Of a DNA stretch of 64,000 nucleotides, positions 54,339-64,000 are shown piece after piece; the first letter of the stretch is position 1; the number at the start of each line of letters is the position of its first letter. The notes under the pieces are model-generated. The model saw only the letters and a program-made list of their open reading frames with translations. It did no database searches and was not told the DNA's origin. The position numbers and the translations under genes are program-made. The stretch is from Paenibacillus sp. 1_12. GTDB lineage: Bacteria > Bacillota > Bacilli > Paenibacillales > NBRC-103111. The stretch is taken from the NCBI RefSeq assembly GCF_900114475.1, contig NZ_FOTE01000001.1:1-64000 (forward strand). The letters run 5' to 3'.

Positions 54339-54892
54339 CACCCCCGCTTCGTTAGAGTAAACCGTGCCGCATTTACTGGACCATCTGATATATCTTCCCG
54401 TTTCAAATCCACAGCTTCACCGTAATGTTGAATGGAGCCGAGAATTAAGCCTTCAGCAAGATCGGCGAACGGGCGTGAGGAGCGATAGATCATAACCAAT
54501 GCTTCAGGATCACTAGTGTCATATTCGAATCTAGGCAGCTCGGCATCCGGATACAGCTTCAGCACCTCGACATGGATGTAGCTGTCAATCTTCAGTAAAA
54601 AACCAAACAAGGTCCGATTGCTGTCTACAAATTGTGGATACATGTCAACCAATTGAACGAACAAATATTCACCAAATACTCGAACCAAATCAGCAACAGG
54701 TATTCCGGTTTGTTCACTAAGCTTAACAACAAGCTGAATCATTTCACTATGGTCATACGTGCCTAATGTTGTATAGCTGCCGCCAGAAGGCAAGTGAGCG
54801 TTAGTAATGATCGTATCGAGAGTTTTCAACGAAAACTTTTGCTCCACCATTTCAATAAATGTCGTGAACACAATCCCCTTCAAATTAAACAA
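54338..54892 (-). CDS. H-NOX (HNOB) heme-based NO/O2 sensor protein
   Basis: 184 residues, stand-alone. N-terminus [20 protein letters not shown]. The heme-ligand His is His107 in [20 protein letters not shown], with Pro115 following. The heme-propionate motif YxSxR is Tyr136-Ser138-Arg140 (YRSSR). These are the diagnostic residues of H-NOX proteins, so it should bind heme and a gas. Whether it binds O2 or only NO cannot be settled from the sequence by eye. It overlaps the HD-GYP gene by 8 nt and the kinase gene by 1-4 nt, so all three are translated together. Confidence 0.92.
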   Translation of the reverse strand: MFNLKGIVFTTFIEMVEQKFSLKTLDTIITNAHLPSGGSYTTLGTYDHSEMIQLVVKLSEQTGIPVADLVRVFGEYLFVQLVDMYPQFVDSNRTLFGFLLKIDSYIHVEVLKLYPDAELPRFEYDTSDPEALVMIYRSSRPFADLAEGLILGSIQHYGEAVDLKREDISDGPVNAARFTLTKRG

Positions 54893-55946
54893 CCTCCTCG
54901 TTCAAAAATTCAACATCCCGAGCGTAAAATAAGTCAATGAATATATCTACAACCTTGGGGTCAAAATGCTTCCCGCGCTGATTCTCCACTTCCGTGATCG
55001 CTTCCTGAGGCGTCCAAGTTTTTTTGTAAGGACGATCATGCGTCAATGCATCATAGAAATCGGCAAGCGCGACAATACGTGCTTCTATCGGAATGGCTTC
55101 ACCGCATAAACCTTCAGGATAACCGGTTCCGTCCCATTTTTCATGATGAGAGCCAGCAATAATTTCTGCCATTTTCAAAACTGTAAAATAGCTTCCTTCC
55201 AAAATACTAACGCCGATTGTCGTATGGAGCTTCATTCGTTCAAATTCTTCAGGCTCAAAACGTCCCGGCTTTAGGAGCAGCTCATCGGGAATGCCGATTT
55301 TACCAATATCATGAAGCGGTGCCGCCATTCGGATCATGTCCACCTGACGAGCAGGAAGTCCCAATCGTTCTGCAATTAATCCCGACAGCTTCCCTACTCG
55401 TTGTGTATGCTGTCCGGTCATATCATCACGATACTCAGAAGCGCGGCCGAGCAGCTGCAAAATTTCGGCTTTCGCTTGCTGCAGCTCTTTCATTCGCTCC
55501 TGTACCCGCTCCTCTAGTGTCTCCTTCTGCTGCTGAAGCTGTAGATGAAGATATCTCGTTCTTAACAAATTATGAATGCGAAGTACAACTTCCGTTCGAT
55601 CAAAGGGCTTTGTCAAAAAATCATTTGCCCCTGCTTGCAGTGCCATTTTTTTGGCCTCTGGTGTAATATCAGCGGTAAGAACAAGAACTGGTAAATAACT
55701 GTCTTCTCTTAAATACTCACGGATTAAGCCCAGCACCTCAAAGCCATCCATAACGGGCATGTGCAAGTCAAGCAGCACAATATCCGGGTCCAGTTCCTTG
55801 ATTAAAGGTACAGTCTGATGAGGATCCATACTACTGTACAAGTTCTTATATCCTGCACGGTCCAGAATCCGTTCCAGGAGACTGATATTGTATTCCTGAT
55901 CATCGACAATCAATATTTTTGCCTGCTTAAGGCTTGCCTCTTCCAT
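54885..55946 (-). CDS. Response regulator with HD-GYP domain (c-di-GMP phosphodiesterase)
   Basis: 353 residues. Receiver 1-130 with Asp60 in DIVLLDLHMPVMDG, a short helical linker (about 135-165), then HD-GYP with catalytic His212-Asp213 in APLHDIGKIGIPDELLLKPG, HH 267-268 and GYP 275-277 (HHEKWDGTGYPEG), all intact. It should hydrolyse c-di-GMP when phosphorylated, presumably by the hybrid kinase of the same operon. GGAG precedes ATG. Confidence 0.94.
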   Translation of the reverse strand: MEEASLKQAKILIVDDQEYNISLLERILDRAGYKNLYSSMDPHQTVPLIKELDPDIVLLDLHMPVMDGFEVLGLIREYLREDSYLPVLVLTADITPEAKKMALQAGANDFLTKPFDRTEVVLRIHNLLRTRYLHLQLQQQKETLEERVQERMKELQQAKAEILQLLGRASEYRDDMTGQHTQRVGKLSGLIAERLGLPARQVDMIRMAAPLHDIGKIGIPDELLLKPGRFEPEEFERMKLHTTIGVSILEGSYFTVLKMAEIIAGSHHEKWDGTGYPEGLCGEAIPIEARIVALADFYDALTHDRPYKKTWTPQEAITEVENQRGKHFDPKVVDIFIDLFYARDVEFLNEEVV

Positions 55947-55968
55947 TCATTTCGCTCCATTCGGTTCT

Positions 55969-58413
55969 TCACTTGCCTATTGACTCGGTCATTCTCATAG
56001 GTACAAAAAAGGCTTGCTCCACATCGCCAGCAGATAAAGGCTTACTGTAATAAAAGCCTTGTATTTCCTGGCATTCATTATCCATCAAAATATCAAGCTG
56101 ATCCTTGGTCTCAATACCTTCAGCAATTACATCCATATTGAGGTGCCGCGCCATCGAGATGATCGTAGCTACGATTGCCTTATCATTGTCATCATTCGTA
56201 ATATCGGTTATAAAAGAACGATCAATTTTGAGCTTATGGATCGGTAACAGCTTCAAATAGCTTAGCGATCTGTAGCCTGTCCCAAAATCATCGAGGCTGA
56301 TTCGAATACCGCATGCACTCAATTCATTCAAAATCCCTGAAGATATCGAGGCATCCATCATCATGCTTTCCGTTATCTCCAGCTCCAGATATTGCGGCTC
56401 AAGCCGTGTTTCTTCAAGAATATTCGTGATTTGAGACACTAGATTCGTCTGATGGAACTGCTGGGGAGACAAGTTAACGGAAATAGGGATCAACGGTCCT
56501 CCAGTATCATGCCAGGCTCTCATCTGTGAACAAGCCTCACGCAATACCCATGTCCCCAGATCATAAATCATCCCTGTTTCCTCGGCAATAGAGATGAACA
56601 TTCCCGGAGGCAGCAAGCCTTTGGACGGATGCATCCACCTTACCAATGCTTCAACGCCTATCATACTATTGTCGCTCGGGCGAATTTGCGGCTGATAATA
56701 AAGCAAAAGCTCGTTACGCTCGATAGCTTTTCTCAAATCACTTTCAAGCTCGATTTTTTCTTGAAGCTCAAGATCCAGCTTGTTAGTGAACAGGAAGTAC
56801 CCGTTTTTCCCGTTTTTCTTAACCTCATACATCGCGGTATCCGCATTCTTGAGCAGCTGCACATCATCCGCACCATGCTGTGGATACATCGCAATCCCAA
56901 TACTTGCCGTTATGTAGAAATCATTGTCCTTAAGGCGATAAGGGAATTGAACAGACTCAATAATTCGTTCTGCTATCTCAATGGCTTCGCTTTCTGTATA
57001 ACTATTGTCGCATAGCAAGGTAAATTCGTCACCACCAATTCGAGCTAGTGTAACTTTATAGCCTTGTATACTTGTGCTAATGCGTTCACACATTTCTTGC
57101 AAAAAAATATCGCCGTAAGTATGGCCCAAAGAATCATTAATGAGCTTAAAACGATCAATATCCAATACCATAACGGCAAATTTCAAGTCCGTACCCTTCG
57201 TCTCCTCGATGGCTTCAGCAAGCACTTGATTAAACCTTCTCCGATTTGGCAATCCCGTTAATTCGTCATGATAAGCAAGATGTTGAACCTTCTCCTTAGA
57301 CTGCTTCTCCTCTGTAATGTCCTTGGCAATAATATGATTGCCGACAAGTTTTCCCTGAATCTCTACAGGCACATTAATAATGCTCAAATCGACACGATTA
57401 CCATTGGCTATTAATACGGTCTCATAGCTTTGCGGCTGCTTCGTAAACGACTGATAGTAAAAATTTTTGGTGTTTTCCCTTTCCTCTTCTACAATTTTCA
57501 AACCGATATGAGAAATATGCTTATTAATGAAGTCGGCTTCCTGCAGACCTGTAATTCGGGTCACAGCAGCGTTAAAGCCCATAATATTGCCGAAAATATC
57601 GACCGATACAATACCATTTGAGTTGTTCTCGTATAGGGAATGGTACCATCTCTCATGCGTTTGAATGGTAGAATCTTTATAGGATAAACGCTTGTTTATG
57701 TATACGACGAATAATGTGAAACCAATGGTCATTAGCGCGCCCAACGCAATAATATAGGCCAGAATTCCCTGCTCAATCTGCATACCCGTTGCAATCACAG
57801 TGTTTTCGCCATGATAAAACTCTGCCGCAGCCATACCTATGTAATGCATGCCAGCTATGGCTGCTCCCATCAATAGCCCGCTGCCCAGCTTATATAAGAC
57901 GGCAAAGCGGGATTGATTCTCACGAAAATAAAACAACAACCAAAGTGCAGCACTGGAGGTTGCGGCAGCTACCAAAATCGAAACAGCAACCAGCCAGACA
58001 TTGTAAATAATATCTACCATCATTGCAGCCATGCCGATATAGTGCATTCCCGATATACCCGCGGCTAGCAAAATACCACCAACAACTAACCGGCTGACCC
58101 GCTGCTCATTGCTGCCCACAACATACAACGCTATGTAAGAGGCTGCGATTGCCAGGATAACCGATAATACGACAAGCTCCGAATGATAATTAACATTCAT
58201 CTGCAAAGAAAACGCAAGCATTCCGACAAAATGCATGGACCATATACCCAATCCCATTGAGCAAGCTCCGCAAATCAACCAAAGAGCTTTTGTCCTCCCC
58301 TTAGTAAGGCTTATCGTTCCGGCTAGATCCAACGAAGCGTAAGAGGCTGCCGCTGCTATTAAATAAGAAATAATAACGATTAATGGGTTGTATGTCCCAT
58401 GAAGATGTTCCAT
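55969..58413 (-). CDS. MHYT-PAS-GGDEF-EAL membrane protein (c-di-GMP turnover)
   Basis: 814 residues. An N-terminal seven-helix MHYT domain carries three copies of the motif (MHFVGM 60-65, MHYIGM at 124-129 and 189-194); MHYT was proposed to bind copper and sense O2, CO or NO. PAS is about 255-370. GGDEF is intact (RIGGDEFTLL, 460-464), and EAL is intact (VEALVRWMHP, 588-590), so the protein may both make and destroy c-di-GMP. First gene of the operon, RBS AAAGGGG; TATAAT about 38 bp upstream of ATG (plus-strand 58451-58456) is a likely -10 with a poor -35. Confidence 0.95.
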   Translation of the reverse strand: MEHLHGTYNPLIVIISYLIAAAASYASLDLAGTISLTKGRTKALWLICGACSMGLGIWSMHFVGMLAFSLQMNVNYHSELVVLSVILAIAASYIALYVVGSNEQRVSRLVVGGILLAAGISGMHYIGMAAMMVDIIYNVWLVAVSILVAAATSSAALWLLFYFRENQSRFAVLYKLGSGLLMGAAIAGMHYIGMAAAEFYHGENTVIATGMQIEQGILAYIIALGALMTIGFTLFVVYINKRLSYKDSTIQTHERWYHSLYENNSNGIVSVDIFGNIMGFNAAVTRITGLQEADFINKHISHIGLKIVEEERENTKNFYYQSFTKQPQSYETVLIANGNRVDLSIINVPVEIQGKLVGNHIIAKDITEEKQSKEKVQHLAYHDELTGLPNRRRFNQVLAEAIEETKGTDLKFAVMVLDIDRFKLINDSLGHTYGDIFLQEMCERISTSIQGYKVTLARIGGDEFTLLCDNSYTESEAIEIAERIIESVQFPYRLKDNDFYITASIGIAMYPQHGADDVQLLKNADTAMYEVKKNGKNGYFLFTNKLDLELQEKIELESDLRKAIERNELLLYYQPQIRPSDNSMIGVEALVRWMHPSKGLLPPGMFISIAEETGMIYDLGTWVLREACSQMRAWHDTGGPLIPISVNLSPQQFHQTNLVSQITNILEETRLEPQYLELEITESMMMDASISSGILNELSACGIRISLDDFGTGYRSLSYLKLLPIHKLKIDRSFITDITNDDNDKAIVATIISMARHLNMDVIAEGIETKDQLDILMDNECQEIQGFYYSKPLSAGDVEQAFFVPMRMTESIGK

Positions 58414-58503
58414 TGTGTTCCCCTTTCAAAAAAAGCACATGCTAAAATCCATTATACACGATCATTCTATAAAATTTCTGAAATTTTGACTTAATTTTTA
58501 CGT

Positions 58504-58542
58504 AAAAAAGCTGCTCTTAAGTCTTTAGACTCATTGAGCAGC
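58504..58542 (-). terminator. Second (tandem) terminator behind pdhD
   Basis: GCTGCTC (58510-58516) with GAGCAGC (58536-58542) and T-run on the minus strand. Confidence 0.65.
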
Positions 58543-58575
58543 TCTCTATTTTTATTTTGATCCCTCTCGAGCTCC

Positions 58576-58608
58576 AAAAAAAGCTCGGAGCTGTTTGGCC
58601 CCGAGCTT
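58576..58608 (-). terminator. Rho-independent terminator of the pdh operon
   Basis: AAGCTCGG (58581-58588) with CCGAGCTT (58601-58608) and TTTTTTT on the minus strand. Confidence 0.9.
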
Positions 58609-58619
58609 TAATGAAAATG

Positions 58620-60038
58620 TTATTTTTTGGATAATACGTGAATTGGATGACCGAGCAATACTTCAGCAGCATCCATCGTGATTTCACCTAATGAAGGATG
58701 CGCATGGATCGTAAGCGCGATATCTTCAACAGTAGCACCCAACTCGATGGCCAATGCCAGCTCTGCAATCATGTTAGAAGCTTGCTTACCGACAACCTGT
58801 CCACCCAATAGCAGCCCTGAATCCTTATCGCCGATCAGCTTAACAAAACCGTCTGAAGTATTCATTGTCATTGCGCGGCCATTAACACCAAATGGGAACT
58901 TGCCCACGGTTGTATTTTTGCCTTGTGCTTTGGCTTCAGTTTCACTCAAACCAACGCTCGCAATTTCCGGATCGGAGAATACTACAGCTGGAATACATTT
59001 ATAATCGATCACGCTTGGCTGTCCAGCGATCACTTCAGCAGCTACCTTACCTTCGTAAGAAGCCTTATGCGCCAAAGCAGGTCCGGCAACAATATCACCA
59101 ATAGCGTAAATATGCGGAACGTTGGTTTGGCATTTATCATTGATTTTGATCAAACCGCGTTCACCCACTTCAACGCCTGCCAGTTCAAGCGACAGATCGC
59201 CATCGGTGTTCGGGCGACGTCCAACGGTTACCAGCACGTATTGAGCCGTAACCTTTTTCTCCTCGCCTTTAACAGTGAAGGTAACCGTAACGTCTTTATC
59301 CGTTTGCTCGCAGCCTTGAGCCAATGCTTCGGTGAATACCTCAACATTGCCTTTTTTCAAGCCGCGACCAACCAGATTGGACAATTCCTTTTCAAAGCCT
59401 GGCAATATGGAGTCAGAGCCTTCTAGAACTGTAACCTTAGTACCCAGTCTCGAATACGTTTGTCCAAGCTCGATTCCGATGTAGCCGCCGCCGATAACGA
59501 TCATGCTTTCCGGAACCTCTTTAAGATCAAGCACTTCGGTGGAGGAAAGGATACGTCCACCATAAGGGAATGCTTTTAATTCAATCGGACGTGAGCCTGT
59601 TGCAATAATGCAGTCGTTGAAGCGGAAACGTGCTGTTTCGTTATCATTAAAGCAGCGAGCTTCATTTTCATTAATGAACAAGGCTTCGCCATTGAACACC
59701 TGAATGTTGTTGCCTTTGAGCAGTTGGCCTACGCCACCTGTCATTTTCTTCACAATACCGGATTTCCATTCCTGTACCTTTGTAAAATCAACCTTGACCC
59801 CTTCGGAAACAATTCCGATAGATGAGTTATGGCTTGCTGCTTCAAACTCTTCTGCAGCATGAATTAAAGCTTTGGATGGAATGCAGCCACGGTTTAAGCA
59901 TACGCCTCCGACTTCCGACTTATCTACGATCAGAACACTTTTGCCCAATTGAGCGGCACGAATAGCAGCCACATACCCACCGGGACCTGCACCGATGACC
60001 AACACGTCGATTTCTACAGATGCATCGCCTACTACCAT
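58620..60038 (-). CDS. pdhD: Dihydrolipoyl dehydrogenase, E3
   Basis: 472 residues. FAD-binding VLVIGAGPGGYVAAIRAAQL; redox-active disulfide Cys47/Cys52 in GGVCLNRGCIPSKAL; NAD-binding MIVIGGGYIGIELGQTYSRL; C-terminal dimer interface with the catalytic His/Glu in HAHPSLGE. It reoxidises the lipoyl group of E2 and passes electrons to NAD+. Starts 3 nt after the E2 stop. Confidence 0.97.
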   Translation of the reverse strand: MVVGDASVEIDVLVIGAGPGGYVAAIRAAQLGKSVLIVDKSEVGGVCLNRGCIPSKALIHAAEEFEAASHNSSIGIVSEGVKVDFTKVQEWKSGIVKKMTGGVGQLLKGNNIQVFNGEALFINENEARCFNDNETARFRFNDCIIATGSRPIELKAFPYGGRILSSTEVLDLKEVPESMIVIGGGYIGIELGQTYSRLGTKVTVLEGSDSILPGFEKELSNLVGRGLKKGNVEVFTEALAQGCEQTDKDVTVTFTVKGEEKKVTAQYVLVTVGRRPNTDGDLSLELAGVEVGERGLIKINDKCQTNVPHIYAIGDIVAGPALAHKASYEGKVAAEVIAGQPSVIDYKCIPAVVFSDPEIASVGLSETEAKAQGKNTTVGKFPFGVNGRAMTMNTSDGFVKLIGDKDSGLLLGGQVVGKQASNMIAELALAIELGATVEDIALTIHAHPSLGEITMDAAEVLLGHPIHVLSKK

Positions 60039-60041
60039 TTG

Positions 60042-61451
60042 TTACACCTCCATAATTAATAGCTCAGGATCAGCCAGCAATTGCTTAATATAGTTCAAAA
60101 AGTTTTGAGCTGTCGCTCCATCAATAATGCGATGGTCGAAGCTTAGGGAAAGAGCCATCACTGGAGCAATTACGATCTCACCATTCTTCACAACTGGCTT
60201 CTCTGTAATACGTCCTGTACCCAAAATAGCTACTTCAGGGAAATTGATGACTGGAGTGAAGAACATACCGCCAGCAGAACCAATATTCGTGATCGACAGC
60301 GTACCGCCTTTCATTTCTGCTGCTGATAGCTTGCCATCACGTCCACGTGCCGCCAAATCCTTGATAGCTTCGGCAATTGTCCAAATATTTTTACGATCCG
60401 CGTCCTGGATGACCGGCACGATTAATCCGTTATCCGTATCGGTTGCGATACCAATGTTGTAGTACTTTTTGTAGACGATCTCGTTCTTTTCTTCGTCGAT
60501 CATCGCGTTCAAAGCCGGGAATTGACGCGCTGCAGCAACCAGCACCTTTACAATGAAAGGCAGGTAAGTCAGCTTAACGCCTTTTTTCTCAGCAATAGGC
60601 TTCGATTTTGCACGAAGAGCAACCAGCTGTGTTACATCTACTTCATCCATCAGGGTTACATGTGGTGCTGTGTACACGGATTTAACCATAGCGTTCGAGA
60701 TCGCTTTACGGATACCTTTGAATGGTACGCGTTCTTCGATGCGTTCACCGCTCACTGCAGCTGCTGCGCTTGAAGCAGCTGTTTGCTTGCTAGGTGCTGC
60801 CGTCGGAGCCGCTTCCGCTGCTGCTGGAGCTTCGCCAGCTGCTGCAGGCGCTGCAGAGGCAGTACCTCCGCCTGCGGCAAATGCGAGAACATCTTCCTTG
60901 GTCACGCGGCCGTTAGGTCCGCTAGCTGTGACCAGCCCGATGTTCAAGCCTTTTTCGCGAGCGAGCTTGCGCACGCTTGGCGTAGCCAAAGCCTTGCCAC
61001 CGGCTGCTGCGTCGGCCTTCAGAGCCGCGCCTTCAGTCGATGCTCCGCCTGCTAGAGGCGTATCCAGCTTCGAGTTCGCGACATTAGCCGCTACCGCTCC
61101 GCCTACCGCACACTCAGCAGCTTGATCATCGCTCTTAGCTGCTGGAGCTGCCTCAGCAGGTGCTGCCGGAGCCGCGCTCTCGCCGTGGCCAGCTTGTTGA
61201 GGAACCTCTCCAGCAACCTCGATCGTTGCGATCAAATCGCCAATCGTACAGACCGTACCTTCAGCAACTTTGATTTCAACAATTTTACCTTCAACCGGTG
61301 AGGGCACTTCTACCGTTGACTTATCGTTTTGAACTTCCATAATGATGGTCTCATCATTAACGACATCGCCTGGCTTTACAAGCCATTTGACGATTTCACC
61401 TTCGTGAATACCTTCACCAAGCTCTGGGAATTTATATTCAAATATCGCCAT
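60042..61451 (-). CDS. pdhC: Dihydrolipoamide acetyltransferase, E2
   Basis: 469 residues. One lipoyl domain (1-80) with lipoylated Lys44 in [11 protein letters not shown]; Ala/Pro-rich linkers; a peripheral subunit-binding domain (about 157-190, [17 protein letters not shown]); and a C-terminal catalytic domain with [15 protein letters not shown] (His440). Forms the core of the pyruvate dehydrogenase complex. GGAGG precedes ATG. Confidence 0.97.
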   Translation of the reverse strand: MAIFEYKFPELGEGIHEGEIVKWLVKPGDVVNDETIIMEVQNDKSTVEVPSPVEGKIVEIKVAEGTVCTIGDLIATIEVAGEVPQQAGHGESAAPAAPAEAAPAAKSDDQAAECAVGGAVAANVANSKLDTPLAGGASTEGAALKADAAAGGKALATPSVRKLAREKGLNIGLVTASGPNGRVTKEDVLAFAAGGGTASAAPAAAGEAPAAAEAAPTAAPSKQTAASSAAAAVSGERIEERVPFKGIRKAISNAMVKSVYTAPHVTLMDEVDVTQLVALRAKSKPIAEKKGVKLTYLPFIVKVLVAAARQFPALNAMIDEEKNEIVYKKYYNIGIATDTDNGLIVPVIQDADRKNIWTIAEAIKDLAARGRDGKLSAAEMKGGTLSITNIGSAGGMFFTPVINFPEVAILGTGRITEKPVVKNGEIVIAPVMALSLSFDHRIIDGATAQNFLNYIKQLLADPELLIMEV

Positions 61452-61462
61452 ATTTTAACCTC

Positions 61463-61581
61463 CTTAGAGTTTTGATAAGGAAACTTACTTTGTAAGCATT
61501 CTCTTAGAGTTTTCGTAGAAAACTTACTTCATAAGCATTCTCTTAAAGTTTTACAAAGCAAAACCCACTACGTAAGCGTTC
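61463..61581. repeat. Three tandem degenerate 40-bp repeats between pdhB and pdhC
   Basis: Units at 61463-61502, 61503-61541 and 61542-61581, each of form CTTA(G/A)AGTTTT...AAGC(A/G)TTCT. Unit 2 contains a hairpin AGTTTTCGTAGAAAACT; the stretch just past unit 3 has GTTTGCTTAGCAAAC. The 168-bp gap in an otherwise tight operon is made by these repeats. Confidence 0.75.
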
Positions 61582-61619
61582 ATGAGTTTGCTTAGCAAAC
61601 TTGCTTAACCATAGCAATC

Positions 61620-62600
61620 CTAAAAATCCAATACTTTGTTCAATCCAGCGATTATACGTGCCGGGTTTGGAAGCCATTGGTCTTCAACCTGCGAGAACGC
61701 ATATACGGTATCCGGAGGTGTTACACGAAGTACAGGAGCCTCAAGGTGAAGAATCGCTTTTTCATTAATTTGTGCGATGACTTCAGCAGCGATACCAGAG
61801 GATTTTTGTGCTTCCTGAACAACGATAGCACGGTTCGTTTTCTTGATCGATTCAACAATCGTATCGATATCAAGCGGCATCAAGGTACGAAGATCAATAA
61901 CCTCAACCTTGGTTCCGCGAGTTTTTTCGATTTCCTCAGCAGCCTTTAATGAAGTATGCACCATAGCACCGTAGGTAATAATGGTAACATCAGAACCTTC
62001 ACGAACAACTTTCGCTTTACCAATTTCCACTGTGTAATCGCCTTCCGGCACTTCAGCACGGAAAGAACGGTACAAGTTCAAATGCTCCATGAAAAATACA
62101 GGGTCATTGTCGCGAATAGCCGCAATCAGTAATCCCTTTGCATCATACGGATTGGAAGGAACAACTACTTTGATCCCTGGTGTTTGAGTTAATAATCCTT
62201 CTAATGGATCTGTATGCAATTCAGCCGCTTTAACGCCGCCGCCAAAAGGAGTACGGAATGTAATCGGCGCATTGTAACGACCGCCTGAGCGATAACGCAT
62301 CCGTGCCGCTTGCACACAGATTTGGTCTAATGCTTCATAAATAAAACCGACGAATTGAATTTCGGCAACTGGACGAAAGCCTTGAATCCCCATACCCACT
62401 GCCAATCCACCGATTGCGGATTCAGCCAAAGGCGTATCGAATACACGTTCCTCGCCAAATTCAGCCTGCAGACCTTCCGTTGCACGGAATACACCACCGA
62501 CTTTACCAACATCTTCACCGAATATGACTACGTTTGGATCGCGTTCCAACTCAACGCGCATTGCATCCTTGATCGCTTGAATCATTGTCATTTGTGCCAT
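61620..62600 (-). CDS. pdhB: Pyruvate dehydrogenase E1 beta subunit
   Basis: 326 residues, transketolase-like Pyr and C-terminal domains. [40 protein letters not shown] and [20 protein letters not shown] are characteristic. RBS GGAGGAAGAG. Follows pdhA by 19 nt; the two make the TPP-dependent decarboxylase. Confidence 0.97.
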   Translation of the reverse strand: MAQMTMIQAIKDAMRVELERDPNVVIFGEDVGKVGGVFRATEGLQAEFGEERVFDTPLAESAIGGLAVGMGIQGFRPVAEIQFVGFIYEALDQICVQAARMRYRSGGRYNAPITFRTPFGGGVKAAELHTDPLEGLLTQTPGIKVVVPSNPYDAKGLLIAAIRDNDPVFFMEHLNLYRSFRAEVPEGDYTVEIGKAKVVREGSDVTIITYGAMVHTSLKAAEEIEKTRGTKVEVIDLRTLMPLDIDTIVESIKKTNRAIVVQEAQKSSGIAAEVIAQINEKAILHLEAPVLRVTPPDTVYAFSQVEDQWLPNPARIIAGLNKVLDF

Positions 62601-62619
62601 GGCTTACTCTTCCTCCCTT

Positions 62620-63699
<1,080 letters not shown>

Positions 63700-63754
63700 T
63701 CACCTCAATAGTAGGATTTCAATGCCATTAAAGCTGGATTTCTGTTATAGTAGT

Positions 63755-63784
63755 ATTATAAACCTGTTTTCACTCATAACACAA
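63755..63784 (-). promoter_or_regulatory. Likely pdh operon promoter
   Basis: Minus strand: TTGTGT (63784-63779), 18-nt spacer, TATAAT (63760-63755), about 60 bp upstream of pdhA. The intergenic gap 63700-63903 is shared with the divergent gene. Confidence 0.65.
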
Positions 63785-63903
63785 CTACTTACTTGAAAAA
63801 TATGATTTCTATCTTGCCAAACCTGTATAACAGTTTTCAAAATTATATAGTACAGATTAATAAAATCCACAAAACTATACTAATACAATAGGAGTAACCC
63901 CCT

Positions 63904-64000
63904 ATGGACGACGCCCTTTATTATAAACGAACGATTGTAAAAGAACTGGTTCCCTCAGCCTCATTAAGTCAAGAAAGACCTGTTCGAATCCTTTTACCCC
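63904..64000 (+). CDS. Start of a probable alpha/beta-hydrolase esterase (partial)
   Basis: ATG 63904 follows TAGGAGTAACCCCCT. The 32 visible residues, MDDALYYKRTIVKELVPSAS and on to RPVRILLP, resemble the N-terminus of esterase-family (enterochelin esterase-like) hydrolases, which begin with a strand leading into RxLRVYLP. Catalytic residues would be outside the window, so the call is tentative. Divergent from pdhA. Confidence 0.5.
   Translation, partial: MDDALYYKRTIVKELVPSASLSQERPVRILLP

Overview
The window reads as a spore-forming, SLH-protein-bearing Firmicute, most likely Paenibacillus or a close relative. The evidence is an intact sporulation sigma-K gene, many YesM/YesN-type two-component pairs beside lipoprotein sugar-binding proteins and LplB/LplC-type permeases, a GH106-type glycosidase, a sigY-type ECF operon and a pdhABCD operon. 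The genus is an inference from gene content. Most genes lie on the minus strand.

1-17 kb: the left edge holds the 5' part of a group II intron inserted just behind the terminator of an SBP/histidine-kinase/AraC-type regulator operon (357-5186) that has no permease. An accessory stretch follows: a stalk-domain secreted protein, an IS110 transposase remnant, a divergent tRNA-Ala(GGC), a 1,941-residue SLH surface protein with six near-identical 273-bp repeats, sigK, a discoidin/dockerin secreted protein and a LuxR-type regulator with a small membrane protein.

17.5-25 kb: a NarL-type two-component pair, a Fur-boxed siderophore-binding lipoprotein, an oxidoreductase plus SGNH esterase, and a compact sigY operon lacking the ABC transporter genes of the B. 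subtilis version.

25-44.5 kb: two carbohydrate-uptake modules. In the first, a YesM/YesN pair, two paralogous sugar-binding lipoproteins, an MccF-like S66 peptidase and MalF/MalG-type permeases are tied together by a 37-bp promoter element upstream of three transcription units; it contains a 21-bp-spaced direct repeat. In the second, a GH106-like enzyme, LplB/LplC permeases, a membrane-bound AraC regulator and a binding lipoprotein share a 21-bp motif about 67 bp upstream of both outer genes.

44.5-52.1 kb: a DUF429 protein, an HD hydrolase, an unrecognised duplicated-domain protein, and a TetR-HlyD-ABC2 permease-secreted protein operon with a clear promoter and operator.

52.1-58.4 kb: the most interesting locus, a five-gene operon joining a stand-alone H-NOX heme protein to a soluble hybrid kinase, a receiver protein, an HD-GYP phosphodiesterase and an MHYT-PAS-GGDEF-EAL membrane protein. 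It is probably a gas-sensing (NO/O2) circuit that sets c-di-GMP.

58.6-64 kb: pdhA-pdhB-pdhC-pdhD with a small tandem repeat between pdhB and pdhC, then the start of a divergent esterase-like gene.
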